From: Larix sibirica | Taxonomy: Eukaryota > Streptophyta > Pinopsida > Pinales > Pinaceae | Reading direction: 5' to 3' | Assembly (NCBI GenBank): GCA_004151065.3 | Contig: NWUY0300004728.1 | Span: 161,629-175,047, forward strand | DNA length: 13,419 bases | Part shown: positions 1 to 8,507 of the stretch, one piece after another | Layout: each line of letters starts with the position of its first letter | Position numbering within the stretch: the stretch's first letter is position 1 | Notes under the pieces: generated by a model | The model's database searches: none | What the model was told of the DNA's origin: nothing | Seen by the model: the letters and a program-made list of their open reading frames with translations, nothing else | Program-made: the position numbers and the translations under genes

Positions 1-201
1 CCACCGAGGAGAGGTTTGCTTGCTGTACAAGGCACGTTTCAACATGATGTCATAGATAAACGAAGTTTGAAATTCCATTGACAGTGCATTTGCAGATATA
101 GGTACGCGCTCCATGCATGTTAGCTCCACGCGTCTTCAACCATCTGTACAATATTATGCCTATGCAATTCATACTGTACTGCATTTGTTTTTTGCTTACA
201 G
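1..201. other. Non-coding flank, possible 3' end of an intron
   Basis: No coding segment is recognised here. The last 40 bases are rich in T and C and end in TTGCTTACAG, which reads as a normal plant 3' splice site leading into the candidate exon that follows. An open frame runs through this stretch from 117, but it is probably just read-through of intron sequence into that exon. The start of the window is too short to place in any known repeat. Confidence 0.35.
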
Positions 202-299
202 CAGCAGATGATGGAGGGATTGAAGAGATTTCAAATTTTCCACCGTGTCTGAGAAGCTCAGGTGTCTGGGGGATCGTGTCAGGCCTTCACAATATCAAG
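202..299 (+). CDS. Candidate small internal exon, unknown peptide
   Basis: This 98-bp segment is bounded by a pyrimidine-rich tract ending in TTACAG at 196-201 and by a strong donor, AAG|GTATGAG, at 297-306. The only frame open through it uses codons in register with 207-209. It encodes about 31 residues beginning DDGGIEEISNFPP and ends exactly on a complete codon (phase 0). The TRAF1-like exon at 4872 also begins in phase 0, so the two could be spliced without breaking the frame. The acceptor is a run of CAG triplets (AG at 200-201, 203-204 and 206-207), so the exact start may vary by three bases. I do not recognise the peptide, and it does not resemble what TRAF1-type proteins normally carry just before the 4872 exon. 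It could be a gene-specific exon, an exon of a non-coding transcript, or a chance splice pair. Confidence 0.28.
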
Positions 300-1094
300 G
301 TATGAGTTTTATTAAACATTTTAATTATATCGAAAAATTACTGGTCAGTGGAAATTTTGCTAATCCCTGAGATCTGCTACACTGTCTTTACTCCAAAGGC
401 TCATTTTCAGAGCCACAATGCTCGCTGCTTTCACACTATAGACTGCCCTTTTGAAATGTTGGGTGTTGCATGTGTTGTCACCTTTTTTTTCTTTTGTCTG
501 CATTCATTCTTTCTCAGTAATTTTGCAGCAAAATGCTATGGGATTTGCATTTATAGACTTCCCAAAAGTTTAAACAGCATACAGACTTCTTGTACTCTTC
601 GCCTGATTACAGTGCAACACTCATATACATTCATAAATAGATACCAGATTGACTGATATGCAACTCAAGTTGATGAAGAAATTCAGAAATTCATCCCTTG
701 GGCCAGTTTCACTCCAGACAGACTATACAAGGAACATTATCAGCCCACAAAATAATGCAATCTCATCCCAAGATTCCAAGAAGAATCCAAATACTTCTGG
801 CTAAAGATTCATAAACATAGTACATCCATAAAAATTGTCGGTATATGGCAAAAATTATCCTGAGATATAAACAAAACTGGATATAGATAGATCATGCAAG
901 ATCAGAGATCTTAACTGACTAAAAAATTTGAGGAAACAATTGCAAAAGGATTTGTATCGGTAGAGAAGATGAAAATTAGCTGCAAGTTCCTGAAAGTGCA
1001 ACAGAAACTTTGGAAATCAAATAGCAATGGCATGAAGAACTATTTCACGGAATTCATGTAAGGGAATGTCCTACAAATCTCCAAAACCCCTTGC
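300..1094. other. Non-coding stretch, putative intron start
   Basis: The stretch begins with a consensus-like donor GTATGAG. It is AT-rich with frequent stops in all frames. I see no transposon termini, tRNA-like boxes or coding similarity. The open frame at 348-656 is compositionally like its surroundings and matches nothing I know. Confidence 0.4.
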
Positions 1095-1461
1095 TATCCC
1101 ACAATGTTTTTTGTATTTTGGGGATGTTTAGAGCTTAATCTGATTATAATTGTAAGATTTTTACATACAAGGGCAATTCCAGTTTATGTTAGTTTTCGAA
1201 TTTTTAGATCTTTGTTTCAATTTTGGATGTGCAGTGCGAATTTCAAGAGCTATTATGATGAGTTTCTTGATAGATTGTTATCCTACAGTTTTATTTTTGT
1301 ATTTTGGATGTGTTGAGCTTAATCTAATTATACCTGTAAGATTTTTACATATAAGGGCAATTCCAATTTATGTTCGTTTTGGAAATTTTAGATTGTGTCA
1401 ATTTTGGATGTGCAGTGAGAATCTCGAGAGCTATTATCATGAGTATATTGATGTCTATCAA
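1095..1461. repeat. Two-copy tandem repeat, period about 184 bp
   Basis: Copy 1 (about 1095-1278) and copy 2 (about 1279-1461) align along their length with small indels. Shared landmarks are GAGCTTAATCT (1131 and 1315), TAAGATTTTTACATA, AAGGGCAATTCCA, and CAATTTTGGATGTGCAGTG (1218 and 1399). Spacing drifts from 184 to 181. Divergence looks moderate, so the duplication is not recent. Both copies are mostly open in one frame, but the peptides are hydrophobic, low in complexity and unrecognised; I read this as non-coding. Confidence 0.8.
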
Positions 1462-1765
1462 TTGCAACATTTACATTATGTGATGGAGGTATGTATGGCT
1501 TATTTGCTATTCTTTATGTTCTCTTAAACACAATGTATCTTGTTATGTTTACAACCTATGTTTTTCTCCAAGTAAAATGGTTTTCCTTGTTGGGTTGAAA
1601 GGTGTAATTTACAATTTAGTATGGCCAGGTCGATGTGACAAATGATTAAAGTGATGAATTGATTATAACTTTAACATCAACATACACGGTTGAGAACTCT
1701 TTTTTCATATGAAATCTCATTTTAGGAATTTTTAATTTCAGTCATTAATGCATGACCCATGTTAA
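1462..1765. other. Non-coding, nothing recognised
   Basis: AT-rich sequence between the 184-bp tandem repeat and the 5S-like modules. I see no repeat termini or coding signal. Confidence 0.4.
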
Positions 1766-2013
1766 GTGGGGTTGATTATAGGGGAAAATCCATTGTGAAG
1801 GGCTTTTGAGCCAGAGTAGTCTTTGGATGGGTGACTTTCTCATGGAGTTTTAGTAAATAGGTATGAGATTTGGAGGTGATGATTGATGCTATGCAATTCA
1901 TTTCACTAGTCCCAATCCCACTTCTTCATCCCCTTATGAGCATCACCCACTGCAATGATTGCTAAGTGAGGCATGATAATTGAAAAGGTTTTGCAAATGG
2001 GTTACCAAGCTAT
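1766..2013 (+). repeat. 5S-rRNA-derived module, copy 1
   Basis: The part at about 1783-1852 resembles the 3' two thirds of plant 5S rRNA. It includes AGAGTAGTCTTTGGATGG followed by GTGAC (1814-1835), corresponding to the 5S intermediate element and box C. Upstream the module starts with GTGGGGTTGA. Downstream it continues with a non-5S tail containing GAGCATCACCCACTGCAATG (1938-1957). The whole unit recurs 247-248 bp downstream, so this is a repeat unit carrying a 5S-derived piece and not a functional 5S gene. Known plant elements with 5S sequence are Cassandra TRIM retrotransposons (5S within the LTR) and SINE3-type SINEs. I cannot assign it to either because no primer-binding site or tail is clear. 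Confidence 0.62.
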
Positions 2014-2212
2014 GTGGGGTTGACTATGGGTAAAATTCCATCGTTAAGTGTGCTTAAGCTTAAGTAGTCTTGGGATCATAGATGACCTTCTCGAGAAGTC
2101 CTAGTTACTAGGCGCACAACCTAGAGGAAAGGATTAATGCTATGAAATTCATTTCTCATCTTAATCCTACTTATTCAACCCTATGAGCATCACCCGATGC
2201 AATGAGTGCTAN
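2014..2212 (+). repeat. 5S-rRNA-derived module, copy 2 (truncated)
   Basis: This is a direct repeat of the preceding unit and the better 5S match. GTTAAGTGTGCTT at 2043-2055 corresponds to the 5S box A (GTTAAGCGTGCTT). AGTAGTCTTGGGAT, then GATGACCTTCT and GAGAAGTCCTAG, follow the order of the intermediate element, box C and the 3' end. Relative to 5S rRNA there are a few extra bases between GGAT and TGACC. The 5' third of 5S is not recognisable. The non-5S tail, with GAGCATCACCCGATGCAATG at 2185-2204, breaks off at 2212. There the sequence has one undetermined base and then switches to G-rich DNA, so the right end is truncated by another element or by an assembly join. Confidence 0.66.
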
Positions 2213-2327
2213 AAAATCTCAGGGGGGGACCCGGGGAGGGGGGGGGGGATGTTTTCCAGGAGTCCCCCTGTCTCTGGGACGTGGGGAGGGTCAGGGACTC
2301 TGCGGGACGCGTCTCCGTGGAACACTG
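2213..2327 (-). mobile_element. Truncated GGGGAC-rich hAT-like element end
   Basis: A sharply G-rich block in AT-rich surroundings contains reiterated GGGAC/GTCCC motifs. It ends in GTGGAACACTG at 2317-2327, whose reverse complement, CAGTGTTCCAC, has the CAGTGTT start seen in the other hAT-like pieces of this window. If this is a terminus, the adjacent target copy would be CATTACTG (2328-2335). No matching copy or opposite terminus is visible at the left, where the undetermined base at 2212 and homopolymeric G runs make the sequence uncertain. No coding capacity. Confidence 0.45.
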
Positions 2328-3204
2328 CATTACTGATAACCAGTCAAGGCAGGCTCAGTCAAGTGAACCCAGCAAAAAAAATAATATACTAATCAGTTAA
2401 GAACATAAGACATAGGCAGTTAAGAAAAGAATCCCATAATTTTAGTGTTTGGGAAGCAAGAAGCAGCAATTCAAAACATGATAAATATGTTTCTATTGTG
2501 CTAAATTGAGCACAATGAAAGAGAATGTACAAAGAGAAAGCATGATCTCTTGCACTCAAAATAAAACAAGCATGCATGCAATACCATTAAAAAAGAACAG
2601 GATGATAGAAGAACAAACCTTAATATAAGGCATGATTAATTATTCATATCATTGATCACTGAAAACTCTTACAAAATGTACGGTACCTTGATTCAGGAGC
2701 AAAATGACACATGACCTGGAACAAAGATTGGTTTGAGTCACTGGATGACGATGATTAACAATTGGAGAAGGTTTGATTAGGTAATGATAGTGCTCATAAA
2801 ATCATAGGTAAAGGCATGATTCCCACTAAGACATAGAATGCTGATGTAAAAATGTAAATAATGTGCTCTATGCTCTGGTATTAAATCAAAATATTGATAT
2901 CTGCAAACCAAATTGCAAAGCAGGATATCATAATTGAATTTGATGAAGGTAGGTGTCTTATCAAATAAAACTTGGACCATTAGAGGGTAGTTGCCAAAAG
3001 GGAATAAGGAAGGTGGCTTATACAAATTTGTAGCAACAGCAATTTGTCAACCAGTGTTAAAGGTTAATGAATGTGATGAGAATTATGGCATCAAAGATTT
3101 GGTCATTGAAAGAATCGTGATCTCTCTTTTTTAGAAAGACTTAATATGGCACATGTCACACGGTTTGCCTAACATTCTACCTTTTACTTTACTTTTTTTT
3201 TAAA
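2328..3204. other. Non-coding, nothing recognised
   Basis: AT-rich unique-looking sequence on both strands. The minus-strand open frames here (2389-2577 and 2777-3025) have no recognisable motif and no splice or start context that would favour a gene. Confidence 0.4.
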
Positions 3205-3765
3205 TCTTAGATTTGGCAAGCTCCTACAACAACTGAGCGGCCAATCTCAGCTGGCAGGATTTTTGAGATTAACCAGAGTTCCCTGAACTGAAATGTTTTC
3301 TAGTCAAATTTTCATTATATGAACAAATAATTTCTTCGCCATCCCCACCTTTTGAGATTTTCCTGTAGAACCTAATGAACAGCCTATAGAGTGCTTGTGC
3401 ATTGTGATACTCCTTATCTGCACACAAATTGATTAGCCCTCCTCATATCTGAAGTCTTGAGAGGTGTGTGCTACCTTTGTTCATCTCAAGCTTGACAAGA
3501 CTGCTACAACAACTGAGAGGGCCATCACAGCTGGCATGATTTGGAGATCAACCAGAGTTTGTAGAACAGAAAAATTTTCTAGTGAAATTTTCATTATATG
3601 AAAAAATAGTTGCCTTGTCATCCCCACTATTTGATTTTCCTGTAGATCCTAATGAACAGCCTCTATAGTGCCTGTGCAGTGTGAGACTACTTATCTGCAC
3701 ACAAATTGATTAACGCTCATTATATCTTAGGTTTTGGCAGTAATCTGACCCAGTACTACTATAAG
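3205..3765. repeat. Tandem repeat, period about 280 bp
   Basis: Copy 1 (about 3205-3484) and copy 2 (about 3485-3765) share, in order, CTACAACAACTGAG (3224 and 3504), ACCAGAGTT, TTTTCATTATATGAA, CCTAATGAACAGCCT, and TTATCTGCACACAAATTGATTA. They differ by many substitutions and short indels. The copies have no open frame in common. A third, more diverged copy appears nearby at about 4004-4090. I cannot assign the unit to a known transposon. Confidence 0.82.
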
Positions 3766-4003
3766 AGTTATTAGATGCTGAACATTGCCCCAAGGGGAGG
3801 GGCCTATTCTCCTCCAATGTCCCTTGAAATACTTAGAGAGGAGCTGGAAATAATCAAAGTGGTCTAGCTGCTCCATGTCCCTTGTAAACCTTCCGAAACT
3901 CTAGTTGTTAGGACTCAGGAGTAATAGCCAATATACATATACCACATCACGAAGATCCAGCTAAGGAAAACAAGAAGAGTGGTGGGTTGTCTCTGATTAA
4001 TTT
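3766..4003. other. Non-coding spacer between repeat copies
   Basis: No coding or RNA signal. A short GC-rich palindrome-like patch, GCCCCAAGGGGAGGGGCC, lies near 3788-3805 in otherwise AT-rich DNA; its meaning is unclear. Confidence 0.3.
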
Positions 4004-4090
4004 ACAGACCTTTGCTTGTCAAAATTCTAACCATAACTGAGAGAGCCCACCAAAGCCATGAAGGTGTGGAGATGAATCAGAGTGCTTTTG
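4004..4090. repeat. Third, diverged copy of the 280-bp unit (partial)
   Basis: The order CTTGTCAAAATTCTAACC, then ATAACTGAGAGAGCCCA, CAAAGCCATG, and GGAGATGAATCAGAGT follows the start of copy 2 of the 280-bp repeat (CTTGACAAGACTGCTACAAC, ACTGAGAGGGCCATCACAGC, GGAGATCAACCAGAGTT). The downstream part of the unit is no longer recognisable, so this is an older or truncated copy. Confidence 0.5.
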
Positions 4091-4871
4091 CGTTCGAAGG
4101 AAGGATTAATATGGAGATTTATTCTGTAAATTTTGCATCTTTTGGTCAATCAGCTGTGAAGAGACAACTCTAGCCAGACCAGATGACTTAGCTTTGGAGG
4201 TCAAGTTCAGTTGAGTAGCACTAATGACGTACCTACCAATATCCACATATGGATTATTGTCTGTTCCCTTTATCTATATCTCTCTCTTTAATTTGTTAAA
4301 AAAGGGTTACATGATATATAAGCTGCTCCATACCATAGGTCAGTTAACCTCACAGATGTTTTAATAAAATCTATCGATCAATCTATTTATCTCATTTACA
4401 GCCTTATCAATTTTCCTGGAGAGCTTACCAGCAATCTTTAAATGACCTTAGGATTGCAAGACTTCCTATCTGCAGTTAATATTTTGAGCAGTCTTTTCTA
4501 AAAGAGTTTTGATGTTAGTCATATCCTCTACTTCCATGCTTTAGCTTCAGATTCAGCTCAGATGAGGCTTAGGGGGCCAGAGACCTTCCTCTGTCCTCCT
4601 TTGCGCCATCAATTTGGTAGTGACTCACAGCCATTTTAATTGCACTATTTCTTTTGTTCTTGCCATTTCTCTTTGATTCTTTTCCCTTTTGTTTGTGCTT
4701 TTAATTTGGCTTTTGTTTGAAATATTGTGGTTTTGATCCAACCTTTTTCCCATGCTCATATTTCTTTTCAGCATTATTAAAGCTTTGAAATTGGATGATA
4801 TAGTTTACAGTACATGAATGCAATCTCACATATTTTCAAAATATCAACATGTTTGTATTGTTTTTGCGCAG
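4091..4871. other. Non-coding, 3' end of the putative large intron
   Basis: No coding similarity apart from the splice acceptor at its end. The last 20 bases (TTTGTATTGTTTTTGCGCAG) form a good pyrimidine-rich 3' splice site directly before the TRAF1-like exon. I looked here for the exon that normally precedes it in TRAF1-type genes and did not find it. Confidence 0.45.
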
Positions 4872-4981
4872 GATTGTTCAGGTGATGATTTTGCCAAAGA
4901 TAATGTTGAACGAGATGAAAGGCGCCTGACAGAGTTAGGAAAGAGAACTATTGAGATTTTTGTTCTGGCTCACCTTTTCAG
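4872..4981 (+). CDS. Internal exon of a TRAF1a/1b-like MATH-domain protein gene
   Basis: The exon is bounded by GCGCAG|GATTGT and TTTTCAG|GTAATT, both good plant splice sites. It is 110 bp long: it starts in phase 0 and ends after two bases of a codon, giving 36 residues plus AG. The peptide includes VERDERRLTELGKRTIEIF followed by VLAHLF. I recognise this as the highly conserved segment downstream of the MATH domain in plant TNF-receptor-associated factor homologues 1a/1b (Arabidopsis MUSE13/MUSE14). In that family, HIF/HLF is followed by a Lys-Glu-rich coiled-coil segment encoded by the next exon. Family members are reported cytosolic adaptors that help SCF-CPR1 turn over NLR immune receptors and that influence ATG6 stability in autophagy. 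The frame is intact with no stop. Neither neighbouring exon of the family is identifiable in the window, so this is either one exon between very large introns or an isolated gene fragment. Confidence 0.82.
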
Positions 4982-5223
4982 GTAATTAATAATGTGTTTA
5001 AATCATAGCTCTTGATGTGTTTCATTCAGTGAGAGTTGTGCTATCCTTGTAAAGCATTCACTTAATAGAATATGCTTAATAAATAATAACAGTATTATTC
5101 ATTCTCTACTTTTGAGTGTTCATAATACATGCATGACATTGTCAGTGCATTTATTAGATCGTGCAGTTTGTATTTCAGGGGCACATATAATGCTATAACT
5201 TTACTGAATTTATAAACTATCGG
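4982..5223. other. Start of downstream intron
   Basis: Begins with the donor GTAATTAATA. AT-rich and without coding signal. The next exon expected for a TRAF1-type gene (Ala/Glu/Lys-rich coiled-coil coding sequence) is not recognisable anywhere to the window end. Confidence 0.5.
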
Positions 5224-5700
5224 TGCAAGTAATGGGAACACATGCTGAGCTTAAATGCACTTGTACAATTATGATATTTGTCTTGCACATGACCCACTAT
5301 AGATTGGATAATTATTAGAAGCAGTGTTACATGGGGACATGCTTTCCTAGGTAGGAGGTGCACCCCCATGCTTGCCACGTTTCCTGGATGGGGGAACTCA
5401 GTGTGGGACGTGTCCCCATGTCCCTGTTTACTAAATTTTTGAACTTGGAAGTGAGGGTTACTGCAAGTAATGGGAACACATGCTGAGCTTAAATGCACTT
5501 GAACGATATAATATTTGTTTTGCACATGGCCTAATATATCTTGCTTAATAATTATTAATTATAACCAGTTTTACATGTGGATGCGCTCCTCTAGGTGGGA
5601 ATTGCATCCCCATGCTTTCCATGTTTTAGAGATGGGTAAACTCAGTGTGGAATGTTCCCTGCATCTCTGTTCTGGGGAACCTCAGGGAGATGTAGGGTGA
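5224..5700. repeat. Tandem duplication, period about 238 bp
   Basis: The first 40 bases of the two copies (5224-5263 and 5462-5501, starting TGCAAGTAATGGGAACACAT) are identical. The following roughly 190 bp align but are much more diverged: CAGTGTTACATGGGGA at 5322 against CAGTTTTACATGTGGA at 5566, and AACTCAGTGTGG in both. The unit joins AT-rich sequence to the left end of a GGGGAC-rich hAT-like element, so the duplication arose after that element inserted. The uneven identity suggests local gene conversion or selection on the first 40 bases. Confidence 0.85.
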
Positions 5701-6095
5701 GACAATTCCCAAGAAACAGGGTGCATTTACCTTTTACCTTTTGTGGGGGATGTTGGGGTGTTTTCCTGAAAAGGGGAACAACAGGACACCCCCTTACTAT
5801 TTTTCTGAATGGCCTCCAAAAAATTAAACTTTAAAAAAACACACAAAATGTGATTGTTACAACTTACATGCCAATATGAATATTTATTTCTTGCTTTCAT
5901 TGTTCATGTTTGTGACTTGTCATTGCTTATCAATTTTCATATATTTAAATCATCATATTTTAGGATTTCAGATGAGGTCCCCTATGCCAGGGACTCTAGT
6001 GTGTCCCATGACGTTTCCTAAAATTTGGGGGCTGTCCCCACACATTCCATTTATGCGTTTTCCTATTCCAACAACTCCCCATACCAGAAACTTGG
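5322..6095 (+). mobile_element. Degenerate GGGGAC-rich hAT-like non-autonomous element (right end uncertain)
   Basis: It starts with CAGTGTTACATGGGGACATG at 5322, a hAT-type terminal sequence. It continues with scattered GGGGAC/GTCCCC and CATCCCCATG motifs through the second copy of the tandem duplication. An A-rich middle at about 5815-5850 (CCTCCAAAAAATTAAAC) follows. A second G/C patch lies at about 5970-6040, with GAGGTCCCCTATG and GGGGGCTGTCCCCACACATT. Element B at 7855-8215 repeats this order: G/C patch, A-rich middle, AT-rich stretch, G/C patch. No transposase frame is visible. I could not find a matching right terminus or an 8-bp target duplication, so the right boundary is approximate. 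Confidence 0.42.
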
Positions 6096-7635
6096 TGGAT
6101 TATTGATTTGAACTCCTAAGGATTCAGAGATGTTTTGGAAGTTAAAATAAATTTCGGTTGTAGGTAAAACCCTTCAGTTCTGTGATTGGCTCATATGATG
6201 TTTTGATTTCTCAAGTTGGTAATCTGAAATTTGAATAGATTTTTTACATTGAGATTCAGAAGTTTGTGAAAGGTTTGATAACAGAAACTCAAGTCAACTG
6301 GCTTGAAGTGCATGAATGCTTCACTACCTTGGAATTGTAGGTTCTAGCTTTCTCTCTATGGTATTGATTGGCAATCTATAGGAGCAATTGCTTTTGGTTC
6401 ATTCTATTCGCAGTGGTTTTCTTTATGCCAGAAATACTAAAGCCTCAAGTCCACACCATTCTGCTTTTTACTGCTCTGGGGTTTTTGGAAATGCATAATG
6501 ATCTGAGTCGATTGCATGCTTCTAGGGTATAATGCTGGGCTGAAGGGGTCATTGTGCCAACTTTCCAAGAGGCCAACATTAGAACAAATATCTTCTATTT
6601 TAATTTATACCAATGCAACTGAAGTCTGTCAGGTTGTCTAGCTATTTTGGACTACAAAGAAATTAGTATATCATGTAGCTCTCAAGTCTTAGAAATTAGT
6701 CAGTTATTATATGTGTGTGTGAGGAAGGGGACTTTGCCAGGGGGTTTGATTGGAAACTGTAGTTTACCATTACTCATACTCATAAAATTTACAGTAGGGT
6801 TTTGTTAGTTTGCCATACTGTCTGCTGATTTCCTGCCAGACGAGAGTAATGAAACATAGAATAAATATTGATCAAGGGACATCACTCTCGAATTTTACCG
6901 GTTTTCTGCATAGATTTAGCACATGGTTATGTACCAGTGATGAAACCCAAGAAAAAAAGTGATTGCAATGGAAGACACATTAGGTGACATACCTTTGATT
7001 TTCTGCATTGCTGATCTGAAAGGAATGCATTATAATATATACCCAGCATTGTGACTGGTCCTTCTGTTTTACATTGTACTTAAGTCTGGCATTACTTCTA
7101 GTTCACTTTATTCCTAGTTAAGTACTCTACAACATGGTTGTGTTTTTCCAGATCCATCATGGGTGGTTCAAATAACATTTGGGCCTTAGAATTTCTCCCT
7201 CAGCAAACACAGTGTACTTTTGCACTTGGTCCTTTGATTTTCTCCCTCAGCAAACACCATTAGACTTTACCCCCAACAGGCAATGCATGTTCAATTTTGG
7301 TGTTTGTTATGCTTGCTTTGTGTTTTTCTGGGTTTCCAGCAGGTTTTCTTGTACTTGTATACTCTCTGAATTATAGAGCTTGTAATTCGGTGCTGTCTTT
7401 TCATTTATTTAACTGAGAAGGCTCCGTCATCAATTTTGAATGAAACTATGTTGAAAATCAAGACATGCTCTGCATGGAGAGACATTGATTTGGGTACAAC
7501 TTAGTTGTATAAATGCTGAATATATGGTAGGATTCCATCTAAGGTCTTGGGATATTGGTGACTGTTCATCCTAAAAGGTTGCACTATTGTTTGATTTGTG
7601 ACTAAAGTTTGAATAGGGAGAACGTTGCATTCTGG
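6096..7635. other. Long non-coding stretch, little recognised
   Basis: About 1.5 kb of AT-rich DNA with no coding similarity, tRNA boxes or transposon termini that I can recognise. The only internal structure is a short dinucleotide run (TGTGTGTG near 6712) and the small direct repeat at 7192-7257. Confidence 0.4.
7192..7257. repeat. Short direct repeat of 19 bp, period 47
   Basis: TTTCTCCCTCAGCAAACAC occurs identically at 7192-7210 and 7239-7257, separated by 28 bp. It looks like a local replication-slippage duplication. Confidence 0.8.
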
Positions 7636-7750
7636 TGACTTGGGTTCTCCAACAACGAACCAGGTTCATCTGGGTTAGCCAACTGTGAACCTGCACCCAA
7701 ACTGGAACTGTAGGTTTGTGAACCTGGTGCTGGTTTGGAACCCTACCCCT
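7636..7750. mobile_element. Fragment with reiterated AACTGG/GAACCTGG motifs
   Basis: A compact patch of repeated GAACCAGGTTC, AACCTGCACCC, CCAAACTGGAACTG, GAACCTGGTGC and GGTTTGGAACCC contrasts with its surroundings. It resembles the internal motif style of the hAT-like elements at 11689-12183 and 12477-12813. Clear terminal inverted repeats are missing, so it is probably a decayed or partial copy. Confidence 0.35.
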
Positions 7751-7854
7751 TTTTCACGGACCCATGCAGCGTAGATCAGATACCAACTTACTTGAGGAGA
7801 TCTAGCTCATGTAAGTCCAACACCTTACCTACGCAAATCGTCTTTGTAATCGAA

Positions 7855-8215
7855 AGCTGTTACAGGGGGCATGATGTCTATTGCTGGGAACATAACCTGT
7901 GTCCCCCAAAAGTAATAGTGTCACATCCCCTGTCACAGGGAATGCCACTCCATTGTCCCTGAAAATAACTTGAGAAAAAACATAAAAGCCCCAAAATACC
8001 CCCAAAAAAGCAGGGTGGACATTGTTGTTATTATACTATTTATATTTTGTATTTTTCAATTTCATTATTAAAAGAACATATTTACATATCCTTCTATATA
8101 TGTGTAAGTGGTGGACCCTCCCCCTGCAGGTGTACACAGGTTTTAAAACTGGCCTCCCTGCATCCACACATGTACTGACATCCATGTACCGTGGCTACAT
8201 ACATTACCTGAAGCA
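7855..8215 (+). mobile_element. Second GGGGAC-rich hAT-like remnant (boundaries uncertain)
   Basis: GCTGTTACAGGGGGCATGAT at 7856-7875 resembles the terminus of the element at 5322. GTGTCCCCC and CACATCCCCTGTCAC follow. Then come an A-rich middle (CCCTGAAAATAACTTGAG... CCCCAAAATACCCCC, 7957-8006), an AT-rich stretch, and a second G/C patch (GGACCCTCCCCCTGC at 8114). The order of segments matches the 5322-6095 element. No target duplication was found and there is no coding capacity. Confidence 0.38.
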
Positions 8216-8507
8216 ATATACATAGTGCAGAAATTACTAAATTAGTGGTTTTGAAAGGAAGTCTACTACAATATCTAACCTCCCTTTCTTAAACTATATT
8301 ACTAGGTCAATCTGTTCTTTTTCCTTGGAAAAAATATTGTATTTTTCATCCCAGATGATAGAAAAAATACATTCAGCAGATGATCAGAGCATTTAAAGAG
8401 AGTCTCATAGAGGGCTGAACTAAACAAAAATAAAAAAACAGCAGCCTAGAAACTGTCCTACCCAGGAACATATATATATATATATTTTTGGGCCAAATTC
8501 ATGAGTA
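8216..8507. other. Non-coding spacer with AT microsatellite
   Basis: AT-rich sequence with no coding signal. An (AT)n run of 16 bases occupies 8470-8485. Confidence 0.5.

Noticed and set aside
348-656. 102-codon open frame
   Set aside because: Compositionally like surrounding AT-rich DNA, with a poly-T derived Phe run and no family motif; no splice or promoter context.
1766-2125. Functional 5S rRNA genes
   Set aside because: The 5' third of 5S is missing or unrecognisable and internal promoter parts carry substitutions and indels; a 5S-derived repeat is the better reading.
5217-5525. 102-codon minus-strand open frame
   Set aside because: It lies across a tandem duplication and the start of a hAT-like element; peptide unrecognised, so treated as chance.
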